Shown here: piece by piece, positions 25,982-35,326 of the stretch
Layout: every line of letters starts with the position of its first letter
How positions within the stretch are numbered: position 1 is the first letter of the stretch
From: Geovibrio thiophilus
Lineage (GTDB): Bacteria; Chrysiogenota; Deferribacteres; Deferribacterales; Geovibrionaceae
Assembly (NCBI RefSeq): GCF_004087915.1
Contig: NZ_CP035108.1
Span: 1,984,001-2,048,000 of the forward strand
Reading direction: 5' to 3'
DNA length: 64,000 bases
The notes under the pieces: model-generated
The model's database searches: none
Told to the model about the DNA's origin: nothing
Seen by the model: only the letters and a program-made list of their open reading frames with translations
Program-made: the position numbers and the translations under genes

Positions 25982-26863
25982 TTAAAATTCCTCATAAAAG
26001 TCGGGGTACTTATCCAGCATACCCCGAGAATGCAGAAATTTCTCCGCTTCATCAACTCTTGCCAGAAGTTTTTCCTTATCCCTCGGCAGAACACCCTCAA
26101 GAGGAACAAAGTTTGAAACGTGATTTGAACGGAAAATCATGCTGCCTTCATTTATCCCCGTCAGGAATCTTCTGATCTCATCCGTAAGATCTCCGACACG
26201 CGGTTTTTCGATGCTGTCGAAATAGTCCCGCCTGCGTCTGAGGAAAAGCGTAAGAAGAGACACATACTTAGGCTTTGCAGCGTTGAGCCATGCAGTTGTG
26301 TCCTCCATGTGTGCACAGCTGAGCTTCCGCCCGCCGCCGCCCAGAATAACCATGACCGAAAAATCGATCCCCTGCTCTTTAACCAGTTGAACCTTCGGAA
26401 GAAGTTTGTCCGCCTTCATCCCTTTGTTCATCAATTCGAGCACCTCATTATTTCCGCTTTCAAGCCCGAAATACAGCAGCCTCAATCCCTTTTCCCTGAG
26501 AAGCTTCCAGTCACCGGCGCTCTTCTTCATAAGCGCCTGAGGACCGGCGTAGCTGCTTATTCTTCGTATTGCGGGAAACTTTGCTGTCAGAGCGTCCAGA
26601 ATCACAGCCAGTTCAGCGGTCGGGTAAATAACGCCGTCACCGTCCGCAAGGAAAACCCTGTGGACATGCTTTGCGTAAGGCTCGGGGATGCCGTTTATTT
26701 CGACGAGAACATCGTCCAACGGTTTAATACGGAATGGTTTATCGATGTACATGCCGCAGAAAGCGCATTTATTGTATGAGCAACCTTCTGTTATCTGAAA
26801 TATAAGCGAATCCGCCTCGCTGGGCGGTCTGTAAAGCGGCTCGGTATGATGCGGCATGCCCAT
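25982..26863 (-). CDS. Radical SAM protein, function unassigned
   Basis: A 293-residue protein with the radical SAM motif CSYNKCAFC (CX4-type spacing read here as C-S-Y-N-K-C-A-F-C) near residue 30. A SAM-binding GDGVIYPTAELAVILDAL follows, then LYFGLESGNNEVLELMNKGM and VMVILGGGG. This is the Elp3/HemN-like radical SAM core. The start at 26863 forms TAATG with the metF stop; the longer reading to 26959 lies inside metF and is unlikely. The gene pattern metF - radical SAM - mqnB suggests cofactor metabolism, but none of the MqnC/MqnE signatures are evident to me. Confidence 0.8.
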   Translation of the reverse strand: MGMPHHTEPLYRPPSEADSLIFQITEGCSYNKCAFCGMYIDKPFRIKPLDDVLVEINGIPEPYAKHVHRVFLADGDGVIYPTAELAVILDALTAKFPAIRRISSYAGPQALMKKSAGDWKLLREKGLRLLYFGLESGNNEVLELMNKGMKADKLLPKVQLVKEQGIDFSVMVILGGGGRKLSCAHMEDTTAWLNAAKPKYVSLLTLFLRRRRDYFDSIEKPRVGDLTDEIRRFLTGINEGSMIFRSNHVSNFVPLEGVLPRDKEKLLARVDEAEKFLHSRGMLDKYPDFYEEF

Positions 26864-27711
26864 TAAAACAGCCTCTTGAGAACCTCTTCTGTTGCACCGG
26901 AGCGGTTCAGAGTATAAAAATGAACACCCCTGACGCCGTTTTTCCATAGATCCGCACACTGCTCCACAGCATAATCCACGCCGAGAGAGAACATGTCCTC
27001 TTCGCTCCTGCCTTCCATGGCGCTGATGATCGAGACGGGAACCTCAACGCCGCACATCTGGGTGAAGCGGATGACCTGAGATATATTCGTGATAGGCATC
27101 ACACCTGCTATAATCGGAATGGTAATGCCCGCCTTTTCGCACTTTTCAATGAACCTGTAGAAGTAGTCATTCACAAAAAACAACTGCGTAATGGCAAAAT
27201 CCGCACCAAGTTCCTGTTTAAGCTTAAGGTGTTCCAGTTCTTTGTCTATATTTTTTGTCTGCACGTGCCCTTCGGGGTAACAAGCGACGCCAACGCTGTA
27301 ATCTCCGCTCTTTTTCAGAAAATTCACCAGATCAGATGCGTATTCAAACTCCTTACTTATCTCATCCGTGTTCATTTCCAGCGGGACATCCCCCCTGAGA
27401 GCGAGAATATTCTTTACGCCAATAGAATCAAGCTCCGAGGTTACAGACTTGATCACCTCGCAGGTCGCCGCAACGCACGTAAGGTGCATCATTACCTCAA
27501 GACCGTAATCCACACGGGTTCTGCGTATCCATTCCACAGTTTTTTCAGTGGTGCTGCCGCCCGCACCGTAGGTAACGGAGACAAAGTCGGGGCTGTATTT
27601 TTTTAACTGAGAAATTGTATCAAAAAGGACGGATTCCGCTTCCTCTTTTTTAGGGGGAAAAAATTCAAAAGATATTGTGCGTTTTGAATTTATTATATCA
27701 ATAATTTTCAT
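26863..27711 (-). CDS. metF: 5,10-methylenetetrahydrofolate reductase
   Basis: A 282-residue TIM-barrel flavoprotein with the MetF signatures ISFEFFPPKKEEAE (catalytic Glu), FVSVTYGAGGST, NILALRGDVP and FAITQLFF. It reduces methylene-THF to methyl-THF for methionine synthesis, or in reverse in C1 oxidation. The length matches the short bacterial form. It is the first gene of a three-gene unit with the radical SAM protein (one-base overlap) and mqnB. Confidence 0.95.
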   Translation of the reverse strand: MKIIDIINSKRTISFEFFPPKKEEAESVLFDTISQLKKYSPDFVSVTYGAGGSTTEKTVEWIRRTRVDYGLEVMMHLTCVAATCEVIKSVTSELDSIGVKNILALRGDVPLEMNTDEISKEFEYASDLVNFLKKSGDYSVGVACYPEGHVQTKNIDKELEHLKLKQELGADFAITQLFFVNDYFYRFIEKCEKAGITIPIIAGVMPITNISQVIRFTQMCGVEVPVSIISAMEGRSEEDMFSLGVDYAVEQCADLWKNGVRGVHFYTLNRSGATEEVLKRLF

Positions 27712-27792
27712 GTGGACATCTCCGGATGTTTAATGAAAAATAACCGCAGAATGCGTTGACTGCAAGAAATATTTATGAAATAGTCATTACAG

Positions 27793-28386
27793 ATGAAGCT
27801 TATCTCAATATATAAAAAAATCCTGCTGGCGTTTATCATTTATGTTCTTCTTTTAAATACATGCACATTCCTGAGCACATTTAATCCGAAAGCACTCTTA
27901 AATCCTTTTCATATAAAGATAAGAACGGTCAGCGTATACTACCTAGTACGTCATGTCGTGCTTGTTTCCGGCGTGGCGTTCAGGGAAACGCCGAAAGAAA
28001 TCATCAACAAGAAAGCAGAGCTCTATTCCGAAAAATACGGTATTGATCCGGACCTTGTTAAAATAGTGATCGATGTGGAATCCGAATACAATAAATTTGC
28101 CATATCCAGAACAGGCGCCATGGGACTTATGCAGCTTATGCCCATCACCTTCGGCGATATGGGCGGGCAGGATCCTTTCGACATAGACACAAACCTTGAG
28201 GCGGGGATAAAATATCTCTCAATTCAGCTTAAAAGGTTCAATAATACTGAACTGGCTCTCTCCGCTTACAACGCGGGACCTTACACTGTCTCCTCCAGAG
28301 GGAACCGTGTGCCTGATTTCGGGGAGACACAGCGGTATGTCAAAAAAATCATGTACCGCTACAGTCAGGTCGCAGGGCAGGACTAA
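27793..28386 (+). CDS. Membrane-anchored lytic transglycosylase (SLT domain)
   Basis: A 197-residue protein with an N-terminal signal anchor (ILLAFIIYVLLLNTC) and a C-terminal SLT domain: VIDVESEYNKFAISRTGAMGL has the catalytic Glu and the Gly-Ala-Met-Gly-Leu-Met-Gln core, ALSAYNAGP follows, and RYVKKIMYRY closes the domain. It cleaves murein glycan strands with formation of anhydro-muramic ends. Its stop codon overlaps that of the convergent alcohol dehydrogenase gene by 4 bases. Confidence 0.92.
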   Translation: MKLISIYKKILLAFIIYVLLLNTCTFLSTFNPKALLNPFHIKIRTVSVYYLVRHVVLVSGVAFRETPKEIINKKAELYSEKYGIDPDLVKIVIDVESEYNKFAISRTGAMGLMQLMPITFGDMGGQDPFDIDTNLEAGIKYLSIQLKRFNNTELALSAYNAGPYTVSSRGNRVPDFGETQRYVKKIMYRYSQVAGQD

Positions 28387-29471
28387 ACCAGCTTTTTCAC
28401 CACGTAATCCGCATCCGCCTCGAAGGGGGTGGACTTCATATTCGGCTTGCTCAGAGCGTACGCCGCCATCACAGGCTTTTCATCCATAGTCAGAACGCTG
28501 CTCAGAGGTTCCGCTCCAAGTCTTTCCAGCCAAAGGTTTATATCAAATCTGTGTTTCTCAAACAGAGAAGGAATAACATTGAACTTCTGTACCCCTTTCT
28601 CTCTGAGCATTTCCATAAAGCATGGAAGAAGCATGGCGTTTGCAGTGCCGTGGTGAATTTTCTTGTTGTTTGTAAGGTAATAGCCGAGACTGTGCAGGAG
28701 TGTGGTACCCGTATGCAGAATAACCGTGCCCGCAAGGGATGAGGCGTACATGAAATTAACAAGGGCGCGTTCGTCTTTGAGGTCTTCCACGGCGGAAAGT
28801 GTGGCGAGAATAAGCTCCATGGATGTCATGGCGCACATATCGCTGAAAGGGTTCGCCCTGAGCGATATTAGCCCCTCCATTGAGTGGGTAAAAGCGTCGA
28901 ATACTGTCGCAAGCAGTGTGCGCTCATTCAGTGTTTTCAGCAGCCCGGGATCAAGCACCGCCCACTTGGGGAACATGCAGGGCTTGCTGAAATTTATTTT
29001 ATCTGTCTTTTCTGCGTCCGTAATGATCGAATAAGCGTTCATTTCGCTTCCGGTACCGCATGTGGTGGGCACTGCGAGAACCGGCAAAGGCTTATTGGGC
29101 ATATCCTTTTTCGCCAGAAGCTCATAGAAGCTGTCGTTGTTTGTCGCAAACACGGCTATTGATTTCGCAGCATCCAGCGGACTCCCTCCGCCCACGGCTA
29201 TCACAGCCTCACACCTTGCGCTGCGCATGAAAGCTCCGCCGCGGATGATTGTGTTTATGGACGGGTTTTCCTCAACTTCCGAGAAGAAATGGAGCGACCT
29301 GTCCGCAAGCTCAGCTTCCAGAAACGCCTTCATGCCTGTAGCTTCAAGAGATGTGCGACCGGAGACTATGCCTATTGTTTTGTAGGGCGCCATCAGTTCT
29401 TTGATTTTTTCTATGCTGTCGAAGCCGAAAAACGCCTCAACGGGGCTGTGGAACGAGAATATATAGCTCAT
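28383..29471 (-). CDS. Iron-containing alcohol dehydrogenase family protein
   Basis: A 362-residue protein of the group III (iron-dependent) dehydrogenases. Signs are the NAD-binding GGGSPLDAAKSIA, the PTTCGTGSEMN block, and metal ligands in DAFTHSMEG, LLHSLGYY and KIHHGTANAMLLP. The family oxidises or reduces primary alcohols, aldehydes or related carbonyls; the substrate is not evident. It is 3 bases downstream of the aminopeptidase gene and overlaps the convergent transglycosylase gene by 4 bases at the stop codons, leaving no room for a terminator between them. Confidence 0.92.
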   Translation of the reverse strand: MSYIFSFHSPVEAFFGFDSIEKIKELMAPYKTIGIVSGRTSLEATGMKAFLEAELADRSLHFFSEVEENPSINTIIRGGAFMRSARCEAVIAVGGGSPLDAAKSIAVFATNNDSFYELLAKKDMPNKPLPVLAVPTTCGTGSEMNAYSIITDAEKTDKINFSKPCMFPKWAVLDPGLLKTLNERTLLATVFDAFTHSMEGLISLRANPFSDMCAMTSMELILATLSAVEDLKDERALVNFMYASSLAGTVILHTGTTLLHSLGYYLTNNKKIHHGTANAMLLPCFMEMLREKGVQKFNVIPSLFEKHRFDINLWLERLGAEPLSSVLTMDEKPVMAAYALSKPNMKSTPFEADADYVVKKLV

Positions 29472-29474
29472 AGC

Positions 29475-30572
29475 TTACATACCGCTGAATCTGCCGTTTT
29501 CAAAAACAAGCCTTCCGTCCAGATAAGCTTTGCCGTCTTCCATGGCTTTTATCATGTCCCAGTGGATGCCGGATTTATTTTTGCCGCCCGCTTCGGGGTA
29601 AGAGGCGCCCACTGCCATATGGATTGTACGTCCGATTTTTTCATCAAACAGAATATTTTTCGTAGGTTTGGTAATGGATTCGTTAAGCCCGAAGGCTATT
29701 TCGCCTATGAAGCGTGAGCCTTCGTCTGTCTCAAGCACGGACTGGAGAAAGTCATCGCCCTTTTCAGCGTGGGCTTCCATGATTCTGCCTTTCTCAATTT
29801 TAAGAGTTATTCCGCCCGCTTCCACGCCCATGTAAGATGTGGGCACATCGAAGTATATAGTTCCGTTAACTCCGTCCTCCACAGGGCTTGTAAAGACCTC
29901 TCCGTCAGGCATATTGTGGTGTCCGTTGCAATTGATCCACTTGCGCCCGTCCACGTTGAAGGTTATGTCGGTCTTATTGCCGACAATGCGGAGCTCCTTT
30001 GTTCCGTTCAGGAGACCCGTAATTTTCTGCTGGTATTCGTCAACCGCTCTCCATGCGGCAACAGGATCATCCTCATGAAGCCTGCACGCGCGGAACACAA
30101 ACTCAGTGTATTCATCAAGCGACATTTCCGCATCCTGCGCCATTGCGGCTGTGGGATAGGGGCAGAGCGACCAGCGGAACTCCCCCTTCTGCTCCCTGTC
30201 CATGAGGACTTCACGCACCTTTGCGTATGACTTGGCGTATGTCGCTATCTTGGATTTATCAGCCCCTGTGAGCTGCTTGGTGTTGTCTGTGGCATCTATG
30301 TATACCGAAGCTGTTACATTGTGAGTATCCGCCCATACGCTGTGCGGGATAAACTCAAGCTGATCCTTCCCCGCATGCTTGTAAAACACCGACTGCTGAC
30401 CGGAGAACGCCAGACGCAGAACCGGATAAGCGCCAATCTCAAGGGTTTTGGCATAGATCTCTTTTATAAGCGGCTCACTGACTGTTTCCGCACGGATCAG
30501 GAGAATATCTCCCTTTCTCAAGGCAAGGCTGTATTCGCATATAAGTTTGGCTAATTTCTTTTCAAGACTCAT
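29475..30572 (-). CDS. M29-family metallo-aminopeptidase
   Basis: A 365-residue protein of the thermophilic aminopeptidase (M29) family. The metal-binding region is recognisable in GEVFTSPVEDGVNGTIYF (Glu), IGEIAFGLNE, IHMAVGASYPEAGG (His) and SGIHWDMI (His, Asp). These cytoplasmic enzymes remove N-terminal residues from peptides. It shares a short operon with the alcohol dehydrogenase. An intrinsic terminator from the upstream adhesin gene lies before it. Confidence 0.92.
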   Translation of the reverse strand: MSLEKKLAKLICEYSLALRKGDILLIRAETVSEPLIKEIYAKTLEIGAYPVLRLAFSGQQSVFYKHAGKDQLEFIPHSVWADTHNVTASVYIDATDNTKQLTGADKSKIATYAKSYAKVREVLMDREQKGEFRWSLCPYPTAAMAQDAEMSLDEYTEFVFRACRLHEDDPVAAWRAVDEYQQKITGLLNGTKELRIVGNKTDITFNVDGRKWINCNGHHNMPDGEVFTSPVEDGVNGTIYFDVPTSYMGVEAGGITLKIEKGRIMEAHAEKGDDFLQSVLETDEGSRFIGEIAFGLNESITKPTKNILFDEKIGRTIHMAVGASYPEAGGKNKSGIHWDMIKAMEDGKAYLDGRLVFENGRFSGM

Positions 30573-30664
30573 TTTGTGCTCCCCGTTGTTTTTACTTCTG
30601 ACATAACATAATCCATTTTGTTAAATAAAAAAAGGGCAGCCTGAAAAGACCAGCTCAATAAAAA

Positions 30665-30695
30665 AAGCGCCGCACCCTGAAAAGGTACGGCGCTT
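30665..30695 (-). terminator. Intrinsic terminator of the adhesin gene
   Basis: AAGCGCCG-C-ACC pairs with GGT-A-CGGCGCTT (one internal mismatch). On the minus strand a run of seven T residues follows. It lies 36 bases past the adhesin stop. Confidence 0.85.
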
Positions 30696-30730
30696 CTGAT
30701 ATTATTCTGTTTTTTTACTCTTTGTCGGTT

Positions 30731-33700
30731 TTAGACTTTTCTCCTTCTGATAAAGAGAACAAGCGCAGCAGTGAGGAATATGAGACTGATCACAGGATCC
30801 CCCGAACCCGCTGAGCATCCGCCGTGACCGCCGCCGCCTCCGCTGTTTCCGCCGCCGTTATCCGGCAGGGTTTCCTTACTGACTATGCCGAAGCTCGTAA
30901 GGTGGTCAACCCAGAATGTGGCTGTGCCTGTTATGTAGTCAATTTCAATTATATTATCCAGCGGAACAGCCGTTAAGTTTCCAGCCACGAAATCTTCATA
31001 GGATTCCGCACTGAAAATTTTGTACTCTCCGCTTTCAATATCACCGGGTTTAACGATAGCTGTGTTAAACGGAACAGTAATCTCAATGCGCTCAAGGATG
31101 TTGTCCTCGCCATTGGTTTCAAACTTAAGGTCTTCGCATCCGTATACATAGAGAGACACATCATACAGACTCGCGTACGAACCCTGAAGAGTATCCTCAC
31201 CGCTGTACAGCTGCTGAACCTCAAGATTTGCGGTGAGCGAGTCGGTGTTGCCGCAAACGCTTTCAGTGTCAGCCATGATTTTATCAACATTCAGACCCGC
31301 AGGCGGGATGATGACAAGGATTTTTTCATCCGCAGTCACTCCGTCACCGTCTTCGGCGTCACCCACGTTGTTTGAAACCTGACTTCCGCCCTCAATATTA
31401 ATCTCTTCATTGAGATAAACAGGGGTCACATCGTTATCCTCTGCCTTGTTGTTCACAAGGTAGGTGTATGTATAGAGCACTCTGCCTCTGTCGGAAACGT
31501 TGAGAACAATGTTTCTGCTTCCGCCGTACTGATAGTCATACTCTGTTCCGAGCATGGATTCAGTATCGATAAGTGTTCCGTTGTCCGACTTCACTATGAG
31601 TGTCAGACCGTTGAAGCTTCTGCCCGAAAAGGTTATTACAGTCACGTTGTCGGCTGATGCGGCTGATGCTCTGATGTCCGTATTGATTTTCGGTGTCATA
31701 GCCACGCTGACTTCTGTATCAGTTGCGCCTATGCTTTTGGTTCCCGTCAAATATCCGGCTGATTCGCATGTGATGAATGAGAAATCAGAGCCGGATTCAA
31801 GCCAGAAGACATTCTCCGCCGTACCGCCCGCACCTGCTGTTAGGGTAACTGAGGCATGTTTCTTTTGCACTCCGCCGGTTTTGACCCAGAGAATAACATT
31901 CGCTGAATCTCCCTGAAGCAGACCGCTCACTCTAGCCGTTATGCTTTTCGTTGTCGCCTGCATGGTGACACTCTGTCCGTAGCCGGTGAGAGCAGTGCCG
32001 GACATTTTGGTGAACACATAGCCTGTTTTTGTGAAGGTCAGGGTATGCGCAGTATCGAATCTGGAAGGTATCTCCAGAGAGAACCTGCCGTCCGATCCTG
32101 ATGTGGCGGTGTAGCTTACTCCGTCATACTTCACTTCGTGCTCGGCGAATACACTCACGCCGGAAAGCGGGTTCTGAGAAGAATCGCGCAGCGTCCCTGC
32201 GTATATGACAGAGGGAACCATGAGTATGGAGCCTGTCTGCGCGCTCTCCTCATCGCTTTCGGCAAGTATGCTGAAGTTGAGGAATTCCTCTGCGTCAGCA
32301 GGCATAACTGTTCCGTATGCAGTGTTGCCGCCTGACGCCGCAGAAGCGAAAGTGCCGGAGGTTACAGTGGCGATTTCGCCCGACGCGTCTTCCGCTCCGT
32401 TTTCGTCAAGCACTGTAAACACCGCGGCAGAGCTTATTTCACCGCCCTTAAGGATTACTTTTTTAGTGGAGTCTTTTTCATATATCTGCTGTTCCTGCAC
32501 GAAGATATTCATCGGTACATGCAGGGTGAATACGGAGACCTCTCCGGTGAGAGAATCCGTAACAGTCACTGTGTAATTGCCTGCGAAGGCTCCTTCCGCG
32601 GTTATTTTAAGGTCAAAGGAAGAGCCGCTGCGCACTACTTCATAAGCAGCAGTTCCCCCTTCCTTGGTGACGATCACTGAAGGAGTGACAGCAGCGGGAA
32701 TATTGAAGCTGAGAGCCTTGCCCGTTTTGAGCTGAACGGTAGTATAATTCAGCACTGTTCCCTGACTTGTTACGGTGAAAGGGTAGTCCTTCCTGCCATC
32801 GCCATTTGCGTCGTCATCAAGATAGTCGAGCCTGCCGTCACCGTCTGAATCTCCAGTTCCTTCCAGATAATCGGGAATGCCGTCGCCGTCTGAGTCCCTC
32901 GTCTTATCTGAGGACAGACTAACGGTAACGGAGATCGTTGCCTCATCAGTGAGAGCGCCGTCCGAAACCCTTATCTTGAAGCTGTCAGCGCCTATGTATC
33001 CGCTTGCGGGAGTATATGTAAACGAACCTGTTGAAGCGTTAACGGAAGCCGTGCCGTGACCCGCCTGAGCGGATATGGTGTAAGAGAGGCTGTCGCCGTC
33101 CACATCCTCAGCGTCCGCAGTGTCTGTAACCGGAGTGTTCTCCTCGGTGCTCACTGAGGCATCCTCAGCCACAGGGGCTTCATTCACGTTGGTGACTGTG
33201 ACAGTTATATCCTGCTCGTCGTTATCTGTGCCTACAAGCACTGCGGCTTTCACACGCACAATATAAGTGTTGTTATGGTCTGAGTCTGACGGCTCCTCAT
33301 AATCCGGAGCACTGTTGAAAACAAGCGCTCCGCTTGAGGAGTTAATACTGAAGGCTGAAGAATCCGCGCCGCCTGTTATAGAGTAGACTATGCTGCCGCC
33401 GAGAGGATCATCGGCAGTTACGGTCATGACCTCAGTCTGTTTTTCGGGTACGGACGCAGTAGCTGAGCTCGTTATTTCAAATACAGGCTCAAACACATCC
33501 GTAACAGTGACTGCTATGTTCTGAGTAACCTCATGCACGCCGTCAGAAGCCTTTACGGTAACAAGGTAAATGTTATTGCTGTCTGCATCCGCAGGCGTTT
33601 CATAATCAGGCGCTGAAGTAAATGCGAGCGCACCGTTAGCCGAGTTCAGCGAAAATTTCGCAGCATCGGCGCCGCCTGTTTTAGTAAAAATCAGTGTATT

Positions 33701-35278
33701 GCCGTCTGCGTCGTCAGCAGTGACCGTCATTACCGATGTCTGATTTTCAGGAGTGCTCAAAGCTGCGAGGCTTGTAAACACAGGAGTATTATCATTAAGA
33801 TTGTTTATGCTCACAGTAATGCTCATGGGCACGCTGTGCGGACCGTCATCCACTGTGACCGTGAGTTCGTAAACATTGTCGGCGTTGGAGTCGAGGGGAT
33901 TCTCATAGTCCTGAGCCGATGCGAAAGCAAGAACGCCGGTGAATGTGTTCAGCGTGAATTTGCCCGAATCAGCTCCGGCGCTGAGGGAGTATGAAAGCGT
34001 GCTGCCGTCCGCGTCTGTCGCTGCGATAGTTCCAACCGCTGTCAGTCCTTCGTCAACAGAGAATGTTCCTGAACTTGAAAATACCGGAGCATTGTCGTTC
34101 TCATTGGTTACTGTGACCGCAAAAGAAGAGTTCGCTGTGAAAGTTCCGTCGGATACTGTGACTGTAACATTGTAGATGTTGTCAGCGCCTGCATCCGTCG
34201 GATTTTCATAATCCGGCGCCGCTATGAACGAAAGGATGCCCGTTGCCGCCCCTATGCTGAATTTAGCGGCATCCGCACCGCCTGTTATGCTGAATGCGAG
34301 CGTATCGCCGTCAGCGTCAGTTGCTGAGGTTGTCCCCACAGATGTCTGGTTTTCAGGAACGCTGAAGGTTGCTCCCCCTGTGAAAGCGGGGGCGTTCTCG
34401 TTTATTTCATCCGTGACCGTGACTGATATAATCTGCACGGCAGGGTTTGTCCCGTCTGTGGCGGTAACCTGTACTACATATATATTGTTGGTATCACTGT
34501 CTGAAGGGTGTTCATAATCAGGAGCATTTACAAAAATGAGCTCTCCCGTTGTGCTGTTTATACTGAATTTAGCAGCATCCGCACCGCCGGTTATGCTGAA
34601 TGTCACCGAAGCGCTGTCAGGGTCTGTCGCTGTTACGGTCACTGCCTCAGTAGTATTTTCCGAAGCAGACACAGAAGCGGAGCTTGTAAATGTCGGTGCT
34701 GTATCATCAAGATCCTGAACCGTTACAGTTATGCTTTGTGAGTCAAAGTTTGTTCCGTTTGAAGCTCTTACAATGACTTCATATATATTGTCCGTGCCGG
34801 AGTCGGCGGGGGTTTCATAGTCCGGAGCGGAGTTAAAGGTCAATACGCCTGTTGAAGAGTTGATGGAGAAAAATGCGCTGTCAGCTCCCCCGTCCAGTGT
34901 GTAAGTATATGTTTCGCCGGTAACCGCAGTTACCGTCACTGTGGTCACCGCGGTTGTGTTTTCATTGACATTGACAGACGCGAGCGAACCGCCGCCGTTG
35001 CTGGTGATGGTTACGGTATCAGCAACGGAATTGATCGTGACATTGACAGTTATTTCATCCGTCCCGCCGCTGGTGTTGGTTATTTTAACCTTGAAAGTAT
35101 CACTGCCGAAGTAGTTCGCAGTGGGTGTATATGTCACAGATTTTGATGTCCCGGTTCCGCTCACTGATGCCGTGCCGTGTAAAGCGGCGGAGGAGATGCT
35201 CCATGTTATCGTCTCGCTGTTCGGGTCAGTGGCGTTAAGCGTGAGACTGAACGCTGTGGGGCTTCCGTCCTCGCTCAT
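30731..35278 (-). CDS. Cadherin-repeat surface protein, downstream part of an interrupted gene
   Basis: 1515 residues from the first in-frame ATG. Eight Ig-like/cadherin-like repeats of about 100 residues come first; six carry the linker pattern APDYE(T/H/N/E)P(A/S/T)D. A calcium-binding aspartate-rich stretch follows near 800-840 (DSDGDGIPDYLEG), then a carboxypeptidase-regulatory-like fold (YAGTLRDSSQNPLSGVSV). The C-terminus is a Gly-rich spacer, GGCSAGSG, a hydrophobic helix and RRRK, which looks like a Cys-containing CTERM sorting signal. No ribosome binding site precedes the ATG at 35278, and the frame stays open up to the TAG at 35324-35326. It is therefore probably the body of one gene with 35324-36514, split by a nonsense codon. 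Confidence 0.8.
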   Translation of the reverse strand: MSEDGSPTAFSLTLNATDPNSETITWSISSAALHGTASVSGTGTSKSVTYTPTANYFGSDTFKVKITNTSGGTDEITVNVTINSVADTVTITSNGGGSLASVNVNENTTAVTTVTVTAVTGETYTYTLDGGADSAFFSINSSTGVLTFNSAPDYETPADSGTDNIYEVIVRASNGTNFDSQSITVTVQDLDDTAPTFTSSASVSASENTTEAVTVTATDPDSASVTFSITGGADAAKFSINSTTGELIFVNAPDYEHPSDSDTNNIYVVQVTATDGTNPAVQIISVTVTDEINENAPAFTGGATFSVPENQTSVGTTSATDADGDTLAFSITGGADAAKFSIGAATGILSFIAAPDYENPTDAGADNIYNVTVTVSDGTFTANSSFAVTVTNENDNAPVFSSSGTFSVDEGLTAVGTIAATDADGSTLSYSLSAGADSGKFTLNTFTGVLAFASAQDYENPLDSNADNVYELTVTVDDGPHSVPMSITVSINNLNDNTPVFTSLAALSTPENQTSVMTVTADDADGNTLIFTKTGGADAAKFSLNSANGALAFTSAPDYETPADADSNNIYLVTVKASDGVHEVTQNIAVTVTDVFEPVFEITSSATASVPEKQTEVMTVTADDPLGGSIVYSITGGADSSAFSINSSSGALVFNSAPDYEEPSDSDHNNTYIVRVKAAVLVGTDNDEQDITVTVTNVNEAPVAEDASVSTEENTPVTDTADAEDVDGDSLSYTISAQAGHGTASVNASTGSFTYTPASGYIGADSFKIRVSDGALTDEATISVTVSLSSDKTRDSDGDGIPDYLEGTGDSDGDGRLDYLDDDANGDGRKDYPFTVTSQGTVLNYTTVQLKTGKALSFNIPAAVTPSVIVTKEGGTAAYEVVRSGSSFDLKITAEGAFAGNYTVTVTDSLTGEVSVFTLHVPMNIFVQEQQIYEKDSTKKVILKGGEISSAAVFTVLDENGAEDASGEIATVTSGTFASAASGGNTAYGTVMPADAEEFLNFSILAESDEESAQTGSILMVPSVIYAGTLRDSSQNPLSGVSVFAEHEVKYDGVSYTATSGSDGRFSLEIPSRFDTAHTLTFTKTGYVFTKMSGTALTGYGQSVTMQATTKSITARVSGLLQGDSANVILWVKTGGVQKKHASVTLTAGAGGTAENVFWLESGSDFSFITCESAGYLTGTKSIGATDTEVSVAMTPKINTDIRASAASADNVTVITFSGRSFNGLTLIVKSDNGTLIDTESMLGTEYDYQYGGSRNIVLNVSDRGRVLYTYTYLVNNKAEDNDVTPVYLNEEINIEGGSQVSNNVGDAEDGDGVTADEKILVIIPPAGLNVDKIMADTESVCGNTDSLTANLEVQQLYSGEDTLQGSYASLYDVSLYVYGCEDLKFETNGEDNILERIEITVPFNTAIVKPGDIESGEYKIFSAESYEDFVAGNLTAVPLDNIIEIDYITGTATFWVDHLTSFGIVSKETLPDNGGGNSGGGGGHGGCSAGSGDPVISLIFLTAALVLFIRRRKV

Positions 35279-35323
35279 GGTTACGCTTGCTGAATCACCT
35301 TCGGTAATTGAGGGCGTGGGGGT

Positions 35324-35326
35324 CTA
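35324..35326 (-). other. In-frame TAG interrupting the adhesin gene
   Basis: Codons upstream end in VYGVA, then TAG, then TPTPSITEGDSASVTMSEDG and the large ORF in the same frame with no further stop. The residues just after TAG (ITEGDSASVTMSEDG) are the normal start of a cadherin-like repeat, so the interruption separates parts of one reading frame. Confidence 0.85.

Noticed and set aside
35324-35326. TAG read as pyrrolysine
   Set aside because: No pyl genes or structural signal are seen in the window, and a nonsense mutation or readthrough is simpler.
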